Part shown: positions 15,275 to 23,608 of the stretch, piece by piece
Layout: the number at the start of each line of letters is the position of its first letter
Position numbering within the stretch: the first letter of the stretch is position 1
Source of the DNA: Nitrospinota bacterium
GTDB taxonomy: Bacteria; Nitrospinota_A; UBA7883; JACRLM01
Length of the DNA: 64,000 bases
Direction: 5' to 3'
Assembly (NCBI GenBank): GCA_016208975.1
Contig: JACQXA010000004.1
Span: 931,015-995,014 of the forward strand
Notes under the pieces: model-generated
Seen by the model: the letters and a program-made list of their open reading frames with translations, nothing else
What the model was told of the DNA's origin: nothing
Databases searched by the model: none
Program-made: the position numbers and the translations under genes

Positions 15275-17194
15275 CTATTTAGGCAGGTCGTAAACGTAAT
15301 CCCAACCGGCCGTCGCCGGGGCGTTGAAGATGGATTCTATCCTCATCATATAAATCCTAGATGGCTTATCGCCGCCGGTGTCGCCGTCAATCCGCTTGAA
15401 CAGGCTCATGGCCGCAGTAAAATCCTGGCCCCTGAAACATCGCAACGCCTCTCCAAACTCGTTGGATAACGCCAATTGATCTTGTGTAGCCCCCTCCCGG
15501 TCCGCCAAAACCTCGAACACCCGGATGGCCTCGGTTTTTCCCGCCACCCTCACCTTGTCCAACTCCCGGCAAAGAAATATTTTTTCTACATTTCTCAGGG
15601 TGTTCTCCGAGATCAGGATGGTGGTTCCGTAATACTTGTTGGCCCCCTCCAGCCGGGAGGCCAGGTTTACCCCGTCGCCGATTACCGTGTAATTCAACCT
15701 GTTGGTGGAGCCTATATTCCCGGCCACCACCACATCCGTGTTCACTCCTATGCCTATGTTTAGGGGCGGCAAAGCGCGCCGGGCCAGGTTTTCGTTCAGT
15801 TCCTTCATGGCCCGCATCATGTCCAGCGCGGCGCTCACGGCCTGTTTCGGATGGTCCGCCATGTCCAGCGGCGCGCCGAAAATGGCCATAACAGCGTCTC
15901 CCATGTATTTATCCACCACGCCGTTGTGGTTTTCTATCACCTGGTTCATGCTGGTGAAATGGCTGTTAAGCACGTTTAAAAGGTTCTTTGGCGACATATC
16001 CTCCGACCGGGCGGTGAATCCCCTTATGTCGGAAAAAAGCACTGTAACCTCCCTTTCCTCGCCCCCCAACTCCATCTCCTTGCTCAACAATTTCTCCGCG
16101 ATGGAGTGGGACACCACCTTGCCCAGCAGGTTCCGCACCCGGTCTTTCTCCATTAACCCCCTGGCCATATTGTTTATGGCCGTGGCCAGCTGGGCCAGCT
16201 CGTCATCCTGGTTTACCACGGCATAATGGCTATAGTCCCCCGAGTCTATCCGGCGAACGCTATCCCCCAGGATCTTCACAGGCTTGGTGACGGTCCTGGC
16301 GATGAAAACGCCTGCTATGGAAGAGAGGGCCAACCCCGCGCCGCCGAGGATGTAAAGGACCATCCGCAACCTGTTGTAGGGCTCCATGGCCTTTGTGAAA
16401 GAGCGCTGGAGCAGGGCGATAACCTTATAACTGGAGTTTTCCTCCAGTGAGATGGAGGTAATGGTGTATTCATCTCCGCCGATGTTGGCCGAAACGCTTT
16501 TACCCATAAATTCCGGTGGCGCGGAACGGAGAAAGTCCTCCACGCTCCGCCTCATCTCTCCGGCGCCGGTGGAGGCGATAATCCGCGTTTGCCCGGCGCT
16601 AGTTTGAAGGGCGAAGGTTATATTGAGCAGGGTCAGGTTCTCTATGTCGGCCACAAGCCGGTCATCAATAATGAACCCCAGGCATATCCAGGCTATGGGC
16701 GTTGGCGCCAGCAACGGCACCACCACCATCTGGTAAGGTTTTTCATCTATGGAAACGATGGAGAACGACTCCCCTTTCTCCTCCGCCTCGGCGATAACCG
16801 AGGGAAGTGAGAATGGGGTATTCCGGTTTTCCTCGTGAAGCGTGTCGGCTATTACGCGCCCATCCAGAGAAACGATGGTGAAAAAATCCGCCTGCACCCT
16901 CTCTTTGTGGTTGGCCACAACCGACAGGATAGTCTCGAAATCGTTGGTGGCCATGGCCTGTTTAAGAGCGTAATCGCCGGAGAGCAGAACCGCCGCGTCC
17001 ACCAACTGCTGGGCCCTGGCGGTCATGACCTTGCTGAACACCCTGGAGCCTACCAGTAGCCCTTCCTCTATCTGCCGTTTGGCGCTGTTGTAATTGGCGA
17101 TATCAACGAGAAGGAAGGTGGCGAGGGCGAACGCAAGAAGAAGGCCGAGGAAGAAAACCAGTATCCTGGTCTGGAAACTTTTAAAACGTAGCAA
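15275..17194 (-). CDS. Membrane-bound class III adenylate/guanylate cyclase with periplasmic sensor and HAMP
   Basis: 639 residues. Membrane helix 1 (about 11-31), a large extracytoplasmic Cache-like sensor (about 35-280, with DFFTIVSLDGRVIAD), helix 2 (about 282-304), HAMP (about 305-357, ending ATAINNMARGLMEKD) and a class III cyclase domain (about 385-560). Both metal aspartates are present (VLFSDIRGFTAR and DKYMGDAVMAIFGAP), and the substrate positions Lys (VVDKYMGD) and Thr (LNYTVIGDGVNLASRLE) favour ATP. It should turn a periplasmic signal into cAMP. It lies 6 nt downstream of the cupredoxin-like gene and is probably co-transcribed with it. Confidence 0.88.
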   Translation of the reverse strand: MLRFKSFQTRILVFFLGLLLAFALATFLLVDIANYNSAKRQIEEGLLVGSRVFSKVMTARAQQLVDAAVLLSGDYALKQAMATNDFETILSVVANHKERVQADFFTIVSLDGRVIADTLHEENRNTPFSLPSVIAEAEEKGESFSIVSIDEKPYQMVVVPLLAPTPIAWICLGFIIDDRLVADIENLTLLNITFALQTSAGQTRIIASTGAGEMRRSVEDFLRSAPPEFMGKSVSANIGGDEYTITSISLEENSSYKVIALLQRSFTKAMEPYNRLRMVLYILGGAGLALSSIAGVFIARTVTKPVKILGDSVRRIDSGDYSHYAVVNQDDELAQLATAINNMARGLMEKDRVRNLLGKVVSHSIAEKLLSKEMELGGEEREVTVLFSDIRGFTARSEDMSPKNLLNVLNSHFTSMNQVIENHNGVVDKYMGDAVMAIFGAPLDMADHPKQAVSAALDMMRAMKELNENLARRALPPLNIGIGVNTDVVVAGNIGSTNRLNYTVIGDGVNLASRLEGANKYYGTTILISENTLRNVEKIFLCRELDKVRVAGKTEAIRVFEVLADREGATQDQLALSNEFGEALRCFRGQDFTAAMSLFKRIDGDTGGDKPSRIYMMRIESIFNAPATAGWDYVYDLPK

Positions 17195-17200
17195 GGCGCT

Positions 17201-17857
17201 CTAGTACCTCTTGGCTCCTATCACCGGGGCGCGCCGGGGCCTAAACTCCGGGGTAAGCTTCAATTGCGCCTCCACCTGCATGGCGGCGGCTCCGATTTTA
17301 ACTTTTTTTATCAGTTCCCCCTCAACGGCGGCTTTCATCCTGGGGTGCCAGACGTAGATGTTGTATTCGTCTTCCGGCATGCCTTTTACTGATGCCTGCC
17401 CATCTTCCCCGGTCTTGCCGAAATAGGGGGTTTCCACCACCAGCACGTAGGCTATCATCCAGTCGTGGATGTTGCATCCCAGCGCCACCACCCCCGGTTT
17501 GTCGAACACCACCGGCTCCGACGGTGAACCTATATATAACGGCAATTCGAAAGTCTTCGGTTTGGATAACGAATATACATGGTGCCGGATATTGTCGGAG
17601 TTGGGGAATTTCACCGGGGTGTTCACCAACAACGGGGTGACGTGGTCTATAAAAGTCCTGTCCACCTGATCCACCACTTTGGCTTTCGGGCTTGGGACCG
17701 CGGGGGTTTTGCCCGACGCCGGAACGGCGTAGATCACGGCGTCCTTCACCGGCTTGCCAAAGGCGTCTTTCACCACCGCCATCAGCTCTCCAGCGGAGGA
17801 TGGCCCCGCGAAGGTGAGCAGTATCAATAGCGATACAATAGTTTTACCCGGTTCCAT
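17201..17857 (-). CDS. Periplasmic cupredoxin-like protein ('methylamine utilization'-type)
   Basis: 218 residues from ATG 17857; a GTG two codons upstream has a better spaced GAGAG. A signal peptide (IVSLLILLTFAGPSSAGE) precedes a beta-rich domain. Histidines and a cysteine sit in copper-site-like positions: DNIRHHVYS, then GCNIHDWMIAYV and VWHPRM. Proteins of this kind are commonly annotated 'methylamine utilization protein' although their role is unknown. No methylamine dehydrogenase genes are present here. Its position between an outer-membrane barrel and a sensor cyclase suggests a signalling or redox-sensing role. Confidence 0.65.
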   Translation of the reverse strand: MEPGKTIVSLLILLTFAGPSSAGELMAVVKDAFGKPVKDAVIYAVPASGKTPAVPSPKAKVVDQVDRTFIDHVTPLLVNTPVKFPNSDNIRHHVYSLSKPKTFELPLYIGSPSEPVVFDKPGVVALGCNIHDWMIAYVLVVETPYFGKTGEDGQASVKGMPEDEYNIYVWHPRMKAAVEGELIKKVKIGAAAMQVEAQLKLTPEFRPRRAPVIGAKRY

Positions 17858-17897
17858 GATCACAAGCGCTCTCTTCTCATGCGGATCATTTCGCTTT

Positions 17898-18854
17898 TCA
17901 CCATGAGTACAGGAAAGCAAGCCGAATAACGTTGTTAATGTAGTTTAGCCCCCAATCACCCTTGATATTCTGGTAATCGTAACCAAGGTTTATGGAGGAC
18001 CGGTCCGCCACGGCGTGGCTTACGCTAACGGTTGCCGTATGGGTGGTGGCCCCTATCCGGTACGCCGCCAAGCCATCGAACACGTCGGATTCGGTGATGG
18101 CTTTCGACCATTTCACCACGCTTTTGCCGGGGGTAGCTTCCGATACCACATCCCCACCGCGGATGGAATAGCCAAGGCTTAGCGCGTCATCCGGTGTGAG
18201 CAGGTAAATGGCGTTTATTCGCCCGGTGTTCCCGTCCAGCTCGTAAACGTTGCTGGGCCTGTGGTACAGGAGGTAATGGACATCTATGTCCTCCATGTAG
18301 TAATGGACCACTGCGGCCTCGTGGATAGGCATACGCCTGTCGTACAGCCATCCGGCGGAAAGCTCCAGCCTGTCGGTGAACCACTTGGAGACCTCCAGTC
18401 CGGCCTCGCCAATCCATGAGTCCCGGTAGCTTTCCTTGAAAACCACCTGGCCATACGAAACATGGGCCCGCAACGATGGGGCTTCCGTTCCCACGCCGAA
18501 CCTGTGGATCAGGGTCACGGCTCCGGTGGCTTCAATATTGTTAAGCTGGTCGTATTTTGACAGGAAATCGGCTTTCAGGTTTGCCGTGGCGGTTAGGCCG
18601 GTATGCGCCCCCACTCCGAAATATCTGCCGAAAACCATGGATGGCGTTAACGTAAAATCCCCTTTTTTATCGGCGCTGTACGGGGACCTGCTGATGTTGT
18701 CCTGGTAATTGGCTTCCACCCCGAAATCGGCTATCCACATGGAGTGGGCCGGCGATGGTAATAAAACAGCCGCCGAAAGGATAGCGAGGGGAATTGTCCA
18801 CAAGTTGGGCCGGAAGGTGTGTAAGAGACGCGGAAAAAGTCTTTCGCCTGTCAT
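17898..18854 (-). CDS. Outer-membrane beta-barrel protein
   Basis: 318 residues. A basic start and hydrophobic segment (IPLAILSAAVLLPSPAHS) form a signal peptide. The mature part is rich in alternating aromatic strands (FGVEANYQDNISRSPYSAD, YIMEDIDVHYLLY-like blocks, SLGYSIRGGD) and ends in FLYSW, an aromatic terminus typical of barrels inserted by the BAM complex. No named family recognised. It lies 40 nt upstream of the cupredoxin-like gene and is the first gene of this three-gene unit. Confidence 0.65.
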   Translation of the reverse strand: MTGERLFPRLLHTFRPNLWTIPLAILSAAVLLPSPAHSMWIADFGVEANYQDNISRSPYSADKKGDFTLTPSMVFGRYFGVGAHTGLTATANLKADFLSKYDQLNNIEATGAVTLIHRFGVGTEAPSLRAHVSYGQVVFKESYRDSWIGEAGLEVSKWFTDRLELSAGWLYDRRMPIHEAAVVHYYMEDIDVHYLLYHRPSNVYELDGNTGRINAIYLLTPDDALSLGYSIRGGDVVSEATPGKSVVKWSKAITESDVFDGLAAYRIGATTHTATVSVSHAVADRSSINLGYDYQNIKGDWGLNYINNVIRLAFLYSW

Positions 18855-18954
18855 CGCCCATCCCCCGTGGCGTGTTGCCAGTTAGACCCATTATAATCTT
18901 TTTTCCCGAACATCCAAGTCTTAACGGCCTGTTGCACAAACCGTTTCCCGCAAT

Positions 18955-19085
18955 GTCACCCCGGCCAAGCGAAGCGCGAGCCGGGGCCGCGACCTTATAT
19001 GTATTTGGAAAGAGGCCCTGATCCCGGGTCTCCGCTTGCGCTACGCCCGGGACGACATCGCTGAAACGGCGCTAAACTATTTGGG
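18955..19085. repeat. REP-like palindromic repeats
   Basis: Two GC-rich fold-backs with imperfect loops: CACCCCGGCC...GCCGGGGCC and TCCCGGG...CCCGGGA, both with AAGCGAAGC/CGCTTGCGC-like loop sequence. Such GTCACCCCGG...-type intergenic repeats are common in bacterial genomes. They lie between the 3' end of the oxidoreductase (19096) and the start of the outer-membrane protein (18854). The rest of the gap holds nothing recognised. Confidence 0.6.
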
Positions 19086-19095
19086 CAACAGCCCG

Positions 19096-20076
19096 TTAAT
19101 GCCTGAAGTATTTTCTGCGGGAGATTTCCACCACTATTTTCCCCCAGCCGTGGCGGGTTTCCAGCCTCCGGTGCCCCTCGGCCACATTTTCCATGGAGAT
19201 AACGCTTTCCACCTGCGGTTTAATGAAACCGCGTTCGGCTAGAGTCGCCACAAAATCCAGCGCGCGCAAGTCCGGCCGGGCCAGCTCGAAAAATATGGAG
19301 AGATTTTTTAACCGGGCGGCATTAAAGAGGGTGGCGGGCGCGTCTCCTGCGAAGGCGTTAAGGAAAACCAGCCTGCCGAATGGTTTTATGCTTTTAAAAC
19401 TTTCGAAAAACACATCGCCTCCGATGGTTTCCAGCGCCACGTCGGCCCCGGCGCCACCGGTTATCTCCATCACAGCTTCCGGAACGCTGGCCTTCTGGTA
19501 ATCAATTACGTGATTGGCGCCCAGGCGGGCTACCCGCTCCGCGTTCGCCCCGGAGCATACCGCTATCACATTGGCCCCTGCCCAGGCGGCCATCTGTACC
19601 GCCATGGAGCCTACGCCCCCCGCCGCGCCATATATAAGAACCGTCTCGCCGAAAGCCAGCTTGGCCATTTCAAACAGCCCCTGCCACGCCGTGGTTCCCG
19701 CCAAAGGTAATGCCGCCGCCTGGACGTGCGTCAGCCCTGTCGGTTTTTTATGAACTATACTGGCGCGAACCGCGTGATATTCCGCGTATGCGCCCTGCCG
19801 GGAGAGGTCTGCGTAATAAAACACCTCGTCGCCGGGGGCAAATCCCTCCACGCCTTCACCCGCCGATTCCACCACGCCGGACACGTCATACCCGTAAACG
19901 GTTGGATAGACCCTGCTATCGGAAAGGTACCCGGCGCGGATTTTGGTGTCCACCGGATTTAAGGCGCAGGCACAGACCCGGACAAGTATTTCACCGCTAC
20001 CCGGCGAAGGTTTGGGAATATCGGCTAATTTCAAAACCTCCGGCCCGCCTGGCCCGTTCGCCACCAACGCTTTCAT
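19096..20076 (-). CDS. Zinc-independent quinone oxidoreductase/medium-chain dehydrogenase
   Basis: 326 residues from ATG 20076, which has GGGGGAG 7 nt upstream; a longer upstream frame is unsupported. GroES-like N-terminal fold (MKALVANGPGGPEVLKLADI, ALNPVDTKIRAG) and Rossmann NADPH site (VLIYGAAGGVGSMAVQMA). The cysteine and histidine ligands of zinc alcohol dehydrogenases are absent, which fits the QOR/zeta-crystallin branch that reduces quinones or enones. Divergent from the hydrolase at 20149. Confidence 0.85.
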   Translation of the reverse strand: MKALVANGPGGPEVLKLADIPKPSPGSGEILVRVCACALNPVDTKIRAGYLSDSRVYPTVYGYDVSGVVESAGEGVEGFAPGDEVFYYADLSRQGAYAEYHAVRASIVHKKPTGLTHVQAAALPLAGTTAWQGLFEMAKLAFGETVLIYGAAGGVGSMAVQMAAWAGANVIAVCSGANAERVARLGANHVIDYQKASVPEAVMEITGGAGADVALETIGGDVFFESFKSIKPFGRLVFLNAFAGDAPATLFNAARLKNLSIFFELARPDLRALDFVATLAERGFIKPQVESVISMENVAEGHRRLETRHGWGKIVVEISRRKYFRH

Positions 20077-20148
20077 GGAACATCTCCCCCACTTGACGGA
20101 AAGGTTATACTGGCCATTAAGAAAGCCTGTCACCGGATTATACACATT

Positions 20149-21000
20149 ATGGCCAAAAAACTTCTCCTGGCGCTCCTGGGGCTTATATTCGCTTTCACCG
20201 CCAGCCGGGCGGTTGTAAAGATCATGGAGCCCGGATTTCTTTTCCACCCCGTAATAGGCCTGGAGGCCAACCCCGGTTTTTACGGCATGAAATACATGGA
20301 CGTGGTCATGCAGTCCGGCGGGGGGCGAATCCATGGCTGGTACCTGCCAAAACCGGAGGCTTACGGGTTCATCGTTTATTTTCATGGTAACGGCGGTAAC
20401 CTGGCCCATAGCCTGGGGTTCTTGAAATTTATCGAACCAATGAAAGCCCACGTCCTGGCCATAGACTATAACGGGTATGGCAAAAGCGAGGGGGAGCCTT
20501 CCATCGAAAAAGTGGCTGAAAACGCCGTGTCCGCGGTGGAATGGCTTCACAAGGGGAAAAACATTCCGCTGGACCGGATAATTTTATGGGGATGGTCGTT
20601 GGGGGCTGGGGCGGCCCTGGAGGCGGCGGAAAAATACCCGGGCGTGGCGGGGATAATTCTAGAGTCATCCTTCGTTTCCATGCGGCGGATGGCGCTGGAG
20701 ATATACCCATGGATGCCGGTGGCGCTGGTGACAGGCGCTTTCGACAACGGCCAGGCCGTGTCCACCCTGAGCGCCCCGAAGCTTTTTATCCATGGCGCCC
20801 AGGACAGGGTAATCCCTTTCAGCCATTCCCGCCAGCTTTTCGAAATGGCGTTAGAGCCTAAAGCCTTTATCGCGGCGCAAGGAGCGGGGCATGCCAATGT
20901 TTACCAGGCCGGGGGACAGGACTATTTTAAGGCTGTGGAAGCCTGGGTGTATGCCCGGTTCGCTGATTCGTGGAAAAAACCGGAGGGCGGGAAGCCATAA
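20149..21000 (+). CDS. Membrane-anchored alpha/beta hydrolase (BEM46-like)
   Basis: 283 residues. An N-terminal hydrophobic anchor (LLLALLGLIFAFTASRAV) is followed by an alpha/beta hydrolase domain: oxyanion HGNGGN (about residue 80), nucleophile elbow GWSLGAG (about 150), acid GAQDRVIP (about 220) and base GAGHANVY (about 248). It resembles the COG1073/BEM46 group, serine hydrolases of unknown substrate. A 72-bp gap separates it from the divergent oxidoreductase. Confidence 0.82.
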   Translation: MAKKLLLALLGLIFAFTASRAVVKIMEPGFLFHPVIGLEANPGFYGMKYMDVVMQSGGGRIHGWYLPKPEAYGFIVYFHGNGGNLAHSLGFLKFIEPMKAHVLAIDYNGYGKSEGEPSIEKVAENAVSAVEWLHKGKNIPLDRIILWGWSLGAGAALEAAEKYPGVAGIILESSFVSMRRMALEIYPWMPVALVTGAFDNGQAVSTLSAPKLFIHGAQDRVIPFSHSRQLFEMALEPKAFIAAQGAGHANVYQAGGQDYFKAVEAWVYARFADSWKKPEGGKP

Positions 21001-21007
21001 AGCCCAT

Positions 21008-21040
21008 AAAAAAAGGCGGCCAGGTTGAGCCGGCCGCCTT
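21008..21040 (-). terminator. Intrinsic terminator for fadL-like gene
   Basis: AAGGCGGCC (21013-21021) pairs with GGCCGCCTT (21032-21040). The A-run at 21008-21014 becomes a T-run on the minus strand, directly after the stop of the FadL-like gene. Confidence 0.8.
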
Positions 21041-21059
21041 GTAAAGCTTAAAGTATGGA

Positions 21060-22367
21060 CTAGAACTGGTAGCCCACCGACAGACCGAAGATGTTGGCGG
21101 TGGTCTTGTAATCCCCATCCACGGTGGAGTACACCTCCGCGCCCACGTTGTTGTCCACCGTCCTGGTGGCGGACCACAGATAGGCGTATGAAATGTCCAT
21201 GGTGAAGTTGTCACCCGCCTTGTAACCATAACCGATGGCCACCAGGTTCCTGTCTGCGTCCGGCAGACGCGGGTCAACGGTTTCATCCGGAACCGGCGTG
21301 GGGTCGAAATAATACCCGGCGCGCAACGTGCCATTGGCGGTGAGCTTGTATGAGCCGCCCACGCGCACGGCGGTCACGTTCTTGTAATCCTTGGTCTGCG
21401 TGGAAGTGGAAGGCAGGATCGGCGCTCCATTGGACAACACCATCGGATCGCTGAAGGTGAACGTCAGCTTGTCATAAGAAGACCAGCCGGTGTAGTCCAC
21501 ATCCGCCTCCAGCGTCAACCGCTCGGAGGGGCTGTATGAAATGGCCAGCACCGCGATGTCCGGGTAGGTGATGTCCACCTCGGCGCCGCTGGTGTAATCC
21601 CCGCCGGTACCGCCCACCAGCGCCCCCATGGTTCCGGGGAAATTAAGGATGTCCATATTGCCGCTCACCTTTGTCTTGATGCGCGAACGGTAGGTGACCG
21701 CCACGTTTACGCCTTTCACCGGCTTGAACAGCAGGGCCGCGTTGAACCCGATGCCGTTGCCGGTTCCCTTCAATATCCTGTAACCGTCGGTGGCGCCCGG
21801 CTCGAAAAGATAGAAGGGGTACATGGAGTCGTACCGCACATCGGTGTTCATGTAGCTGATACCGGCGGCGGCGGAGAACGAGTCGTTTATTTTCTTGGCC
21901 ACGTTCAGGTTATAGGTCTGTGTGCGGAGCTGTGTGTCTGTGGCGCTGTACCGGATCCTGCTGTAGTTGGACCAGGTGGTGCCCAGCCCGAAGTTGGTGA
22001 ACTCGCCGAAGCCCACGGCCCAGCCGGTGTCGCCCAAACCTTTCACCAGGTAAACATGGGGCGAGGCGAAGGTGGTGTTTGCGGTGGACTCGTTCCTGTT
22101 CTGGCCGGAATACTCTGTGGTGGCGGCGGTATATTCGGTTCTCGGGTCGATAAACTGCATACCCACCTTGGCGGAGTACCCGCCCAGGTCCGTCATGGCG
22201 GCGGGATTGTAATAAACCGCGGCGGCGTCATTCACCGACGCTGTAATGGCATGAGCCTGGCCCTGACCGCCGTTGTCCGTTTCCACCAGGCGGAAGCCCG
22301 AGGCGTGGGCGGAAAATGGGGTAGTGGCGAAGATAAATGTCGCTAACGCTCCAACCAGTCGTTTCAT
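21060..22367 (-). CDS. FadL-family outer-membrane transporter
   Basis: 435 residues with a signal peptide (MKRLVGALATFIFATTPFSA) and then ASGFRLVETDNGGQGQAHA and NDAAAVYYNPAAMTDL, the NPA signature of FadL/TodX barrels. These admit long-chain fatty acids or hydrocarbons through a 14-strand outer-membrane barrel. It ends in VGYQF, a BAM recognition terminus. AGGGA sits 8 nt before the ATG. It has its own promoter and terminator and is monocistronic; no acyl-CoA synthetase is adjacent. Confidence 0.88.
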   Translation of the reverse strand: MKRLVGALATFIFATTPFSAHASGFRLVETDNGGQGQAHAITASVNDAAAVYYNPAAMTDLGGYSAKVGMQFIDPRTEYTAATTEYSGQNRNESTANTTFASPHVYLVKGLGDTGWAVGFGEFTNFGLGTTWSNYSRIRYSATDTQLRTQTYNLNVAKKINDSFSAAAGISYMNTDVRYDSMYPFYLFEPGATDGYRILKGTGNGIGFNAALLFKPVKGVNVAVTYRSRIKTKVSGNMDILNFPGTMGALVGGTGGDYTSGAEVDITYPDIAVLAISYSPSERLTLEADVDYTGWSSYDKLTFTFSDPMVLSNGAPILPSTSTQTKDYKNVTAVRVGGSYKLTANGTLRAGYYFDPTPVPDETVDPRLPDADRNLVAIGYGYKAGDNFTMDISYAYLWSATRTVDNNVGAEVYSTVDGDYKTTANIFGLSVGYQF

Positions 22368-22417
22368 ATGGACATCCCTTTTAAAAAGAGGCGAGTTACC
22401 CAGTGTTTACTTTTGAA

Positions 22418-22446
22418 TTTTTATCAGTTTTGGTTGGGCGCGTCAA
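22418..22446 (-). promoter_or_regulatory. Promoter of fadL-like gene
   Basis: On the minus strand TTGACG (22446-22441), a 17-nt spacer and TAAAAA (22423-22418). Transcription would start about 45 nt before the ATG. Confidence 0.5.
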
Positions 22447-22492
22447 TACACAACTGGCCTTGACTTGTTTGGTTTGTCTGTTAATTTAAAGA

Positions 22493-22553
22493 GGCGCGGG
22501 GCGGGGGAGCCCCGCGCCTTGGGGTGTTCTTCCTGAAAGGGGGTTTCAGGAAG
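22493..22553. terminator. Two strong hairpins, probable terminator
   Basis: GGCGCGGGGC...GCCCCGCGCC (22493-22518) has a perfect 10-bp stem and, on the minus strand, is followed by a short T-rich stretch. A second perfect stem CTTCCTGAAA...TTTCAGGAAG (22529-22553) has a G5 loop. They probably end the transcript of the secreted protein at 22789-23223. Confidence 0.55.
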
Positions 22554-22788
22554 GAGGGAACTTGTGAATGAGCCGTCTGGCCCGTCCCGGAAATTTCTAT
22601 CGCGCTATTGGTCCCCGCAAAAAGGGGATGGCGATGACAGTGCGTTTCCGGGTTTTCCAGAGAGGCTTTGCCGCCGGGGTCTCGAAGGACCTGTAAAGGT
22701 GAAGCCAAGATACAGCTTTGGCGCGCCTTTATTGTCACTCGGGAGGCGATAACCAGCCGCGAAGCCGCCCTGGAAAAGGGACGACGGC
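22554..22788. other. Intergenic stretch without a supported gene
   Basis: About 235 bp between the hairpins and the secreted-protein gene. A short frame begins at GTG 22564 with a good AGGAGG upstream, but its 62-residue product looks random. Several small fold-backs are present (for example GCCAA...TTGGC near 22702-22721), but no RNA family was recognised. Confidence 0.35.
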
Positions 22789-23223
22789 TTAAAGGGCTAT
22801 CGGAGGGGGTGTGCCGGGTTTGGCCGCGCCGCTGATAACCAGTTCGGCTTCCGTAAAAGCGGAACCTGCGGCCTGGCCCATGTCAGGCATTTCGTATGAT
22901 ACGGGGATGAACAGTAATTCCCCCCCGTTCAATGTAAGATCGGTTTGCTCCAGCCCGTTGCCAACACAACAATGAAACGTGTGGGTTCTCGACCCGGCAT
23001 GGCAGATGTTCATCCCGCAGGGGGTGGCAGTGGAATCCGCCCCGTATTCATTTATGTAATCCTGCCCGCCATCCATCGCCACCATCTCGGCGGAGCCTGA
23101 ATCGGGGTTTACTATACGCTCCAACCCGCAGATAATGTCTGCAGGAGACGCAGGTATAGCGGCCCGGGATATGGCCGGGAAGGTTATGATGAGCGAAATT
23201 GTTACAAGAAGTATGCGAATCAT
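22789..23223 (-). CDS. Small secreted cysteine-containing protein, unknown
   Basis: 144 residues. A clear signal peptide (MIRILLVTISLIITFPAIS, cleavage near SRA) and a polar mature part with five cysteines (DIICGL, ATPCGMNICHAG, HCCVGNG), suggesting disulfides. Ends with a Pro-rich tail. No family recognised; no co-directional neighbours. Real by its clean signal peptide and end at a terminator. Confidence 0.5.
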   Translation of the reverse strand: MIRILLVTISLIITFPAISRAAIPASPADIICGLERIVNPDSGSAEMVAMDGGQDYINEYGADSTATPCGMNICHAGSRTHTFHCCVGNGLEQTDLTLNGGELLFIPVSYEMPDMGQAAGSAFTEAELVISGAAKPGTPPPIAL

Positions 23224-23358
23224 TTTGAAATCAATTTTACATGGTTTTGATGCTGGATTCCAGACAAAGGCTCAATGTTTCTACAATTATTTTATAATGC
23301 CACACGTTAGCCCATTTAATACAACAAGATACACCACCATAAAACCTGGTATAAAAAA

Positions 23359-23607
23359 ATGGAACTAGACATGCAAACGGCGAAAATCCTTACAACCCTG
23401 GTGGTTGGAGGGGTGGCCACGCTTATTATGTCCCTATTCTGGGGGCCTCTTTCCAAGGTCTCGGAACGCTTCTTTAAAGACCCGGAAAAAGGTTTTAAAA
23501 AACTGGTTATTGGCGGGATAGCCTTGTGGGTTATAGTTGGAATCATTATGTCCATTGCAGTGATGCTAAGGTTTCTGGGGGTCATTCCCGTGGAGAAAGC
23601 TTTATAA
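23359..23607 (+). CDS. Small two-helix membrane protein upstream of lipA
   Basis: 82 residues with two hydrophobic segments (ILTTLVVGGVATLIMSLFW and LVIGGIALWVIVGIIMSIA) separated by a charged loop (ERFFKDPEKGFKK). Not recognised. ATG 23371 is an alternative start. It stops 1 nt before the lipA ATG, so the two are almost certainly co-transcribed. A perfect TATAAT lies at 23293-23298. Confidence 0.6.
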   Translation: MELDMQTAKILTTLVVGGVATLIMSLFWGPLSKVSERFFKDPEKGFKKLVIGGIALWVIVGIIMSIAVMLRFLGVIPVEKAL

Positions 23608-23608
23608 A

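Noticed and set aside
17201-17857. Methylamine oxidation pathway
   Set aside because: Only the annotation name of the cupredoxin-like family suggests it; no dehydrogenase or cofactor genes are present.
22600-22720. Possible c-di-GMP or other riboswitch on the minus strand (GCAAAGCC-like stretch)
   Set aside because: Only the GCAAAGCC core matches; the other conserved blocks of GEMM-type riboswitches are absent and the fadL promoter lies downstream of it.
22564-22752. 62-residue plus-strand frame with a good AGGAGG upstream
   Set aside because: Composition looks random, it has no recognisable domain, and it lies between hairpins of a minus-strand transcript.
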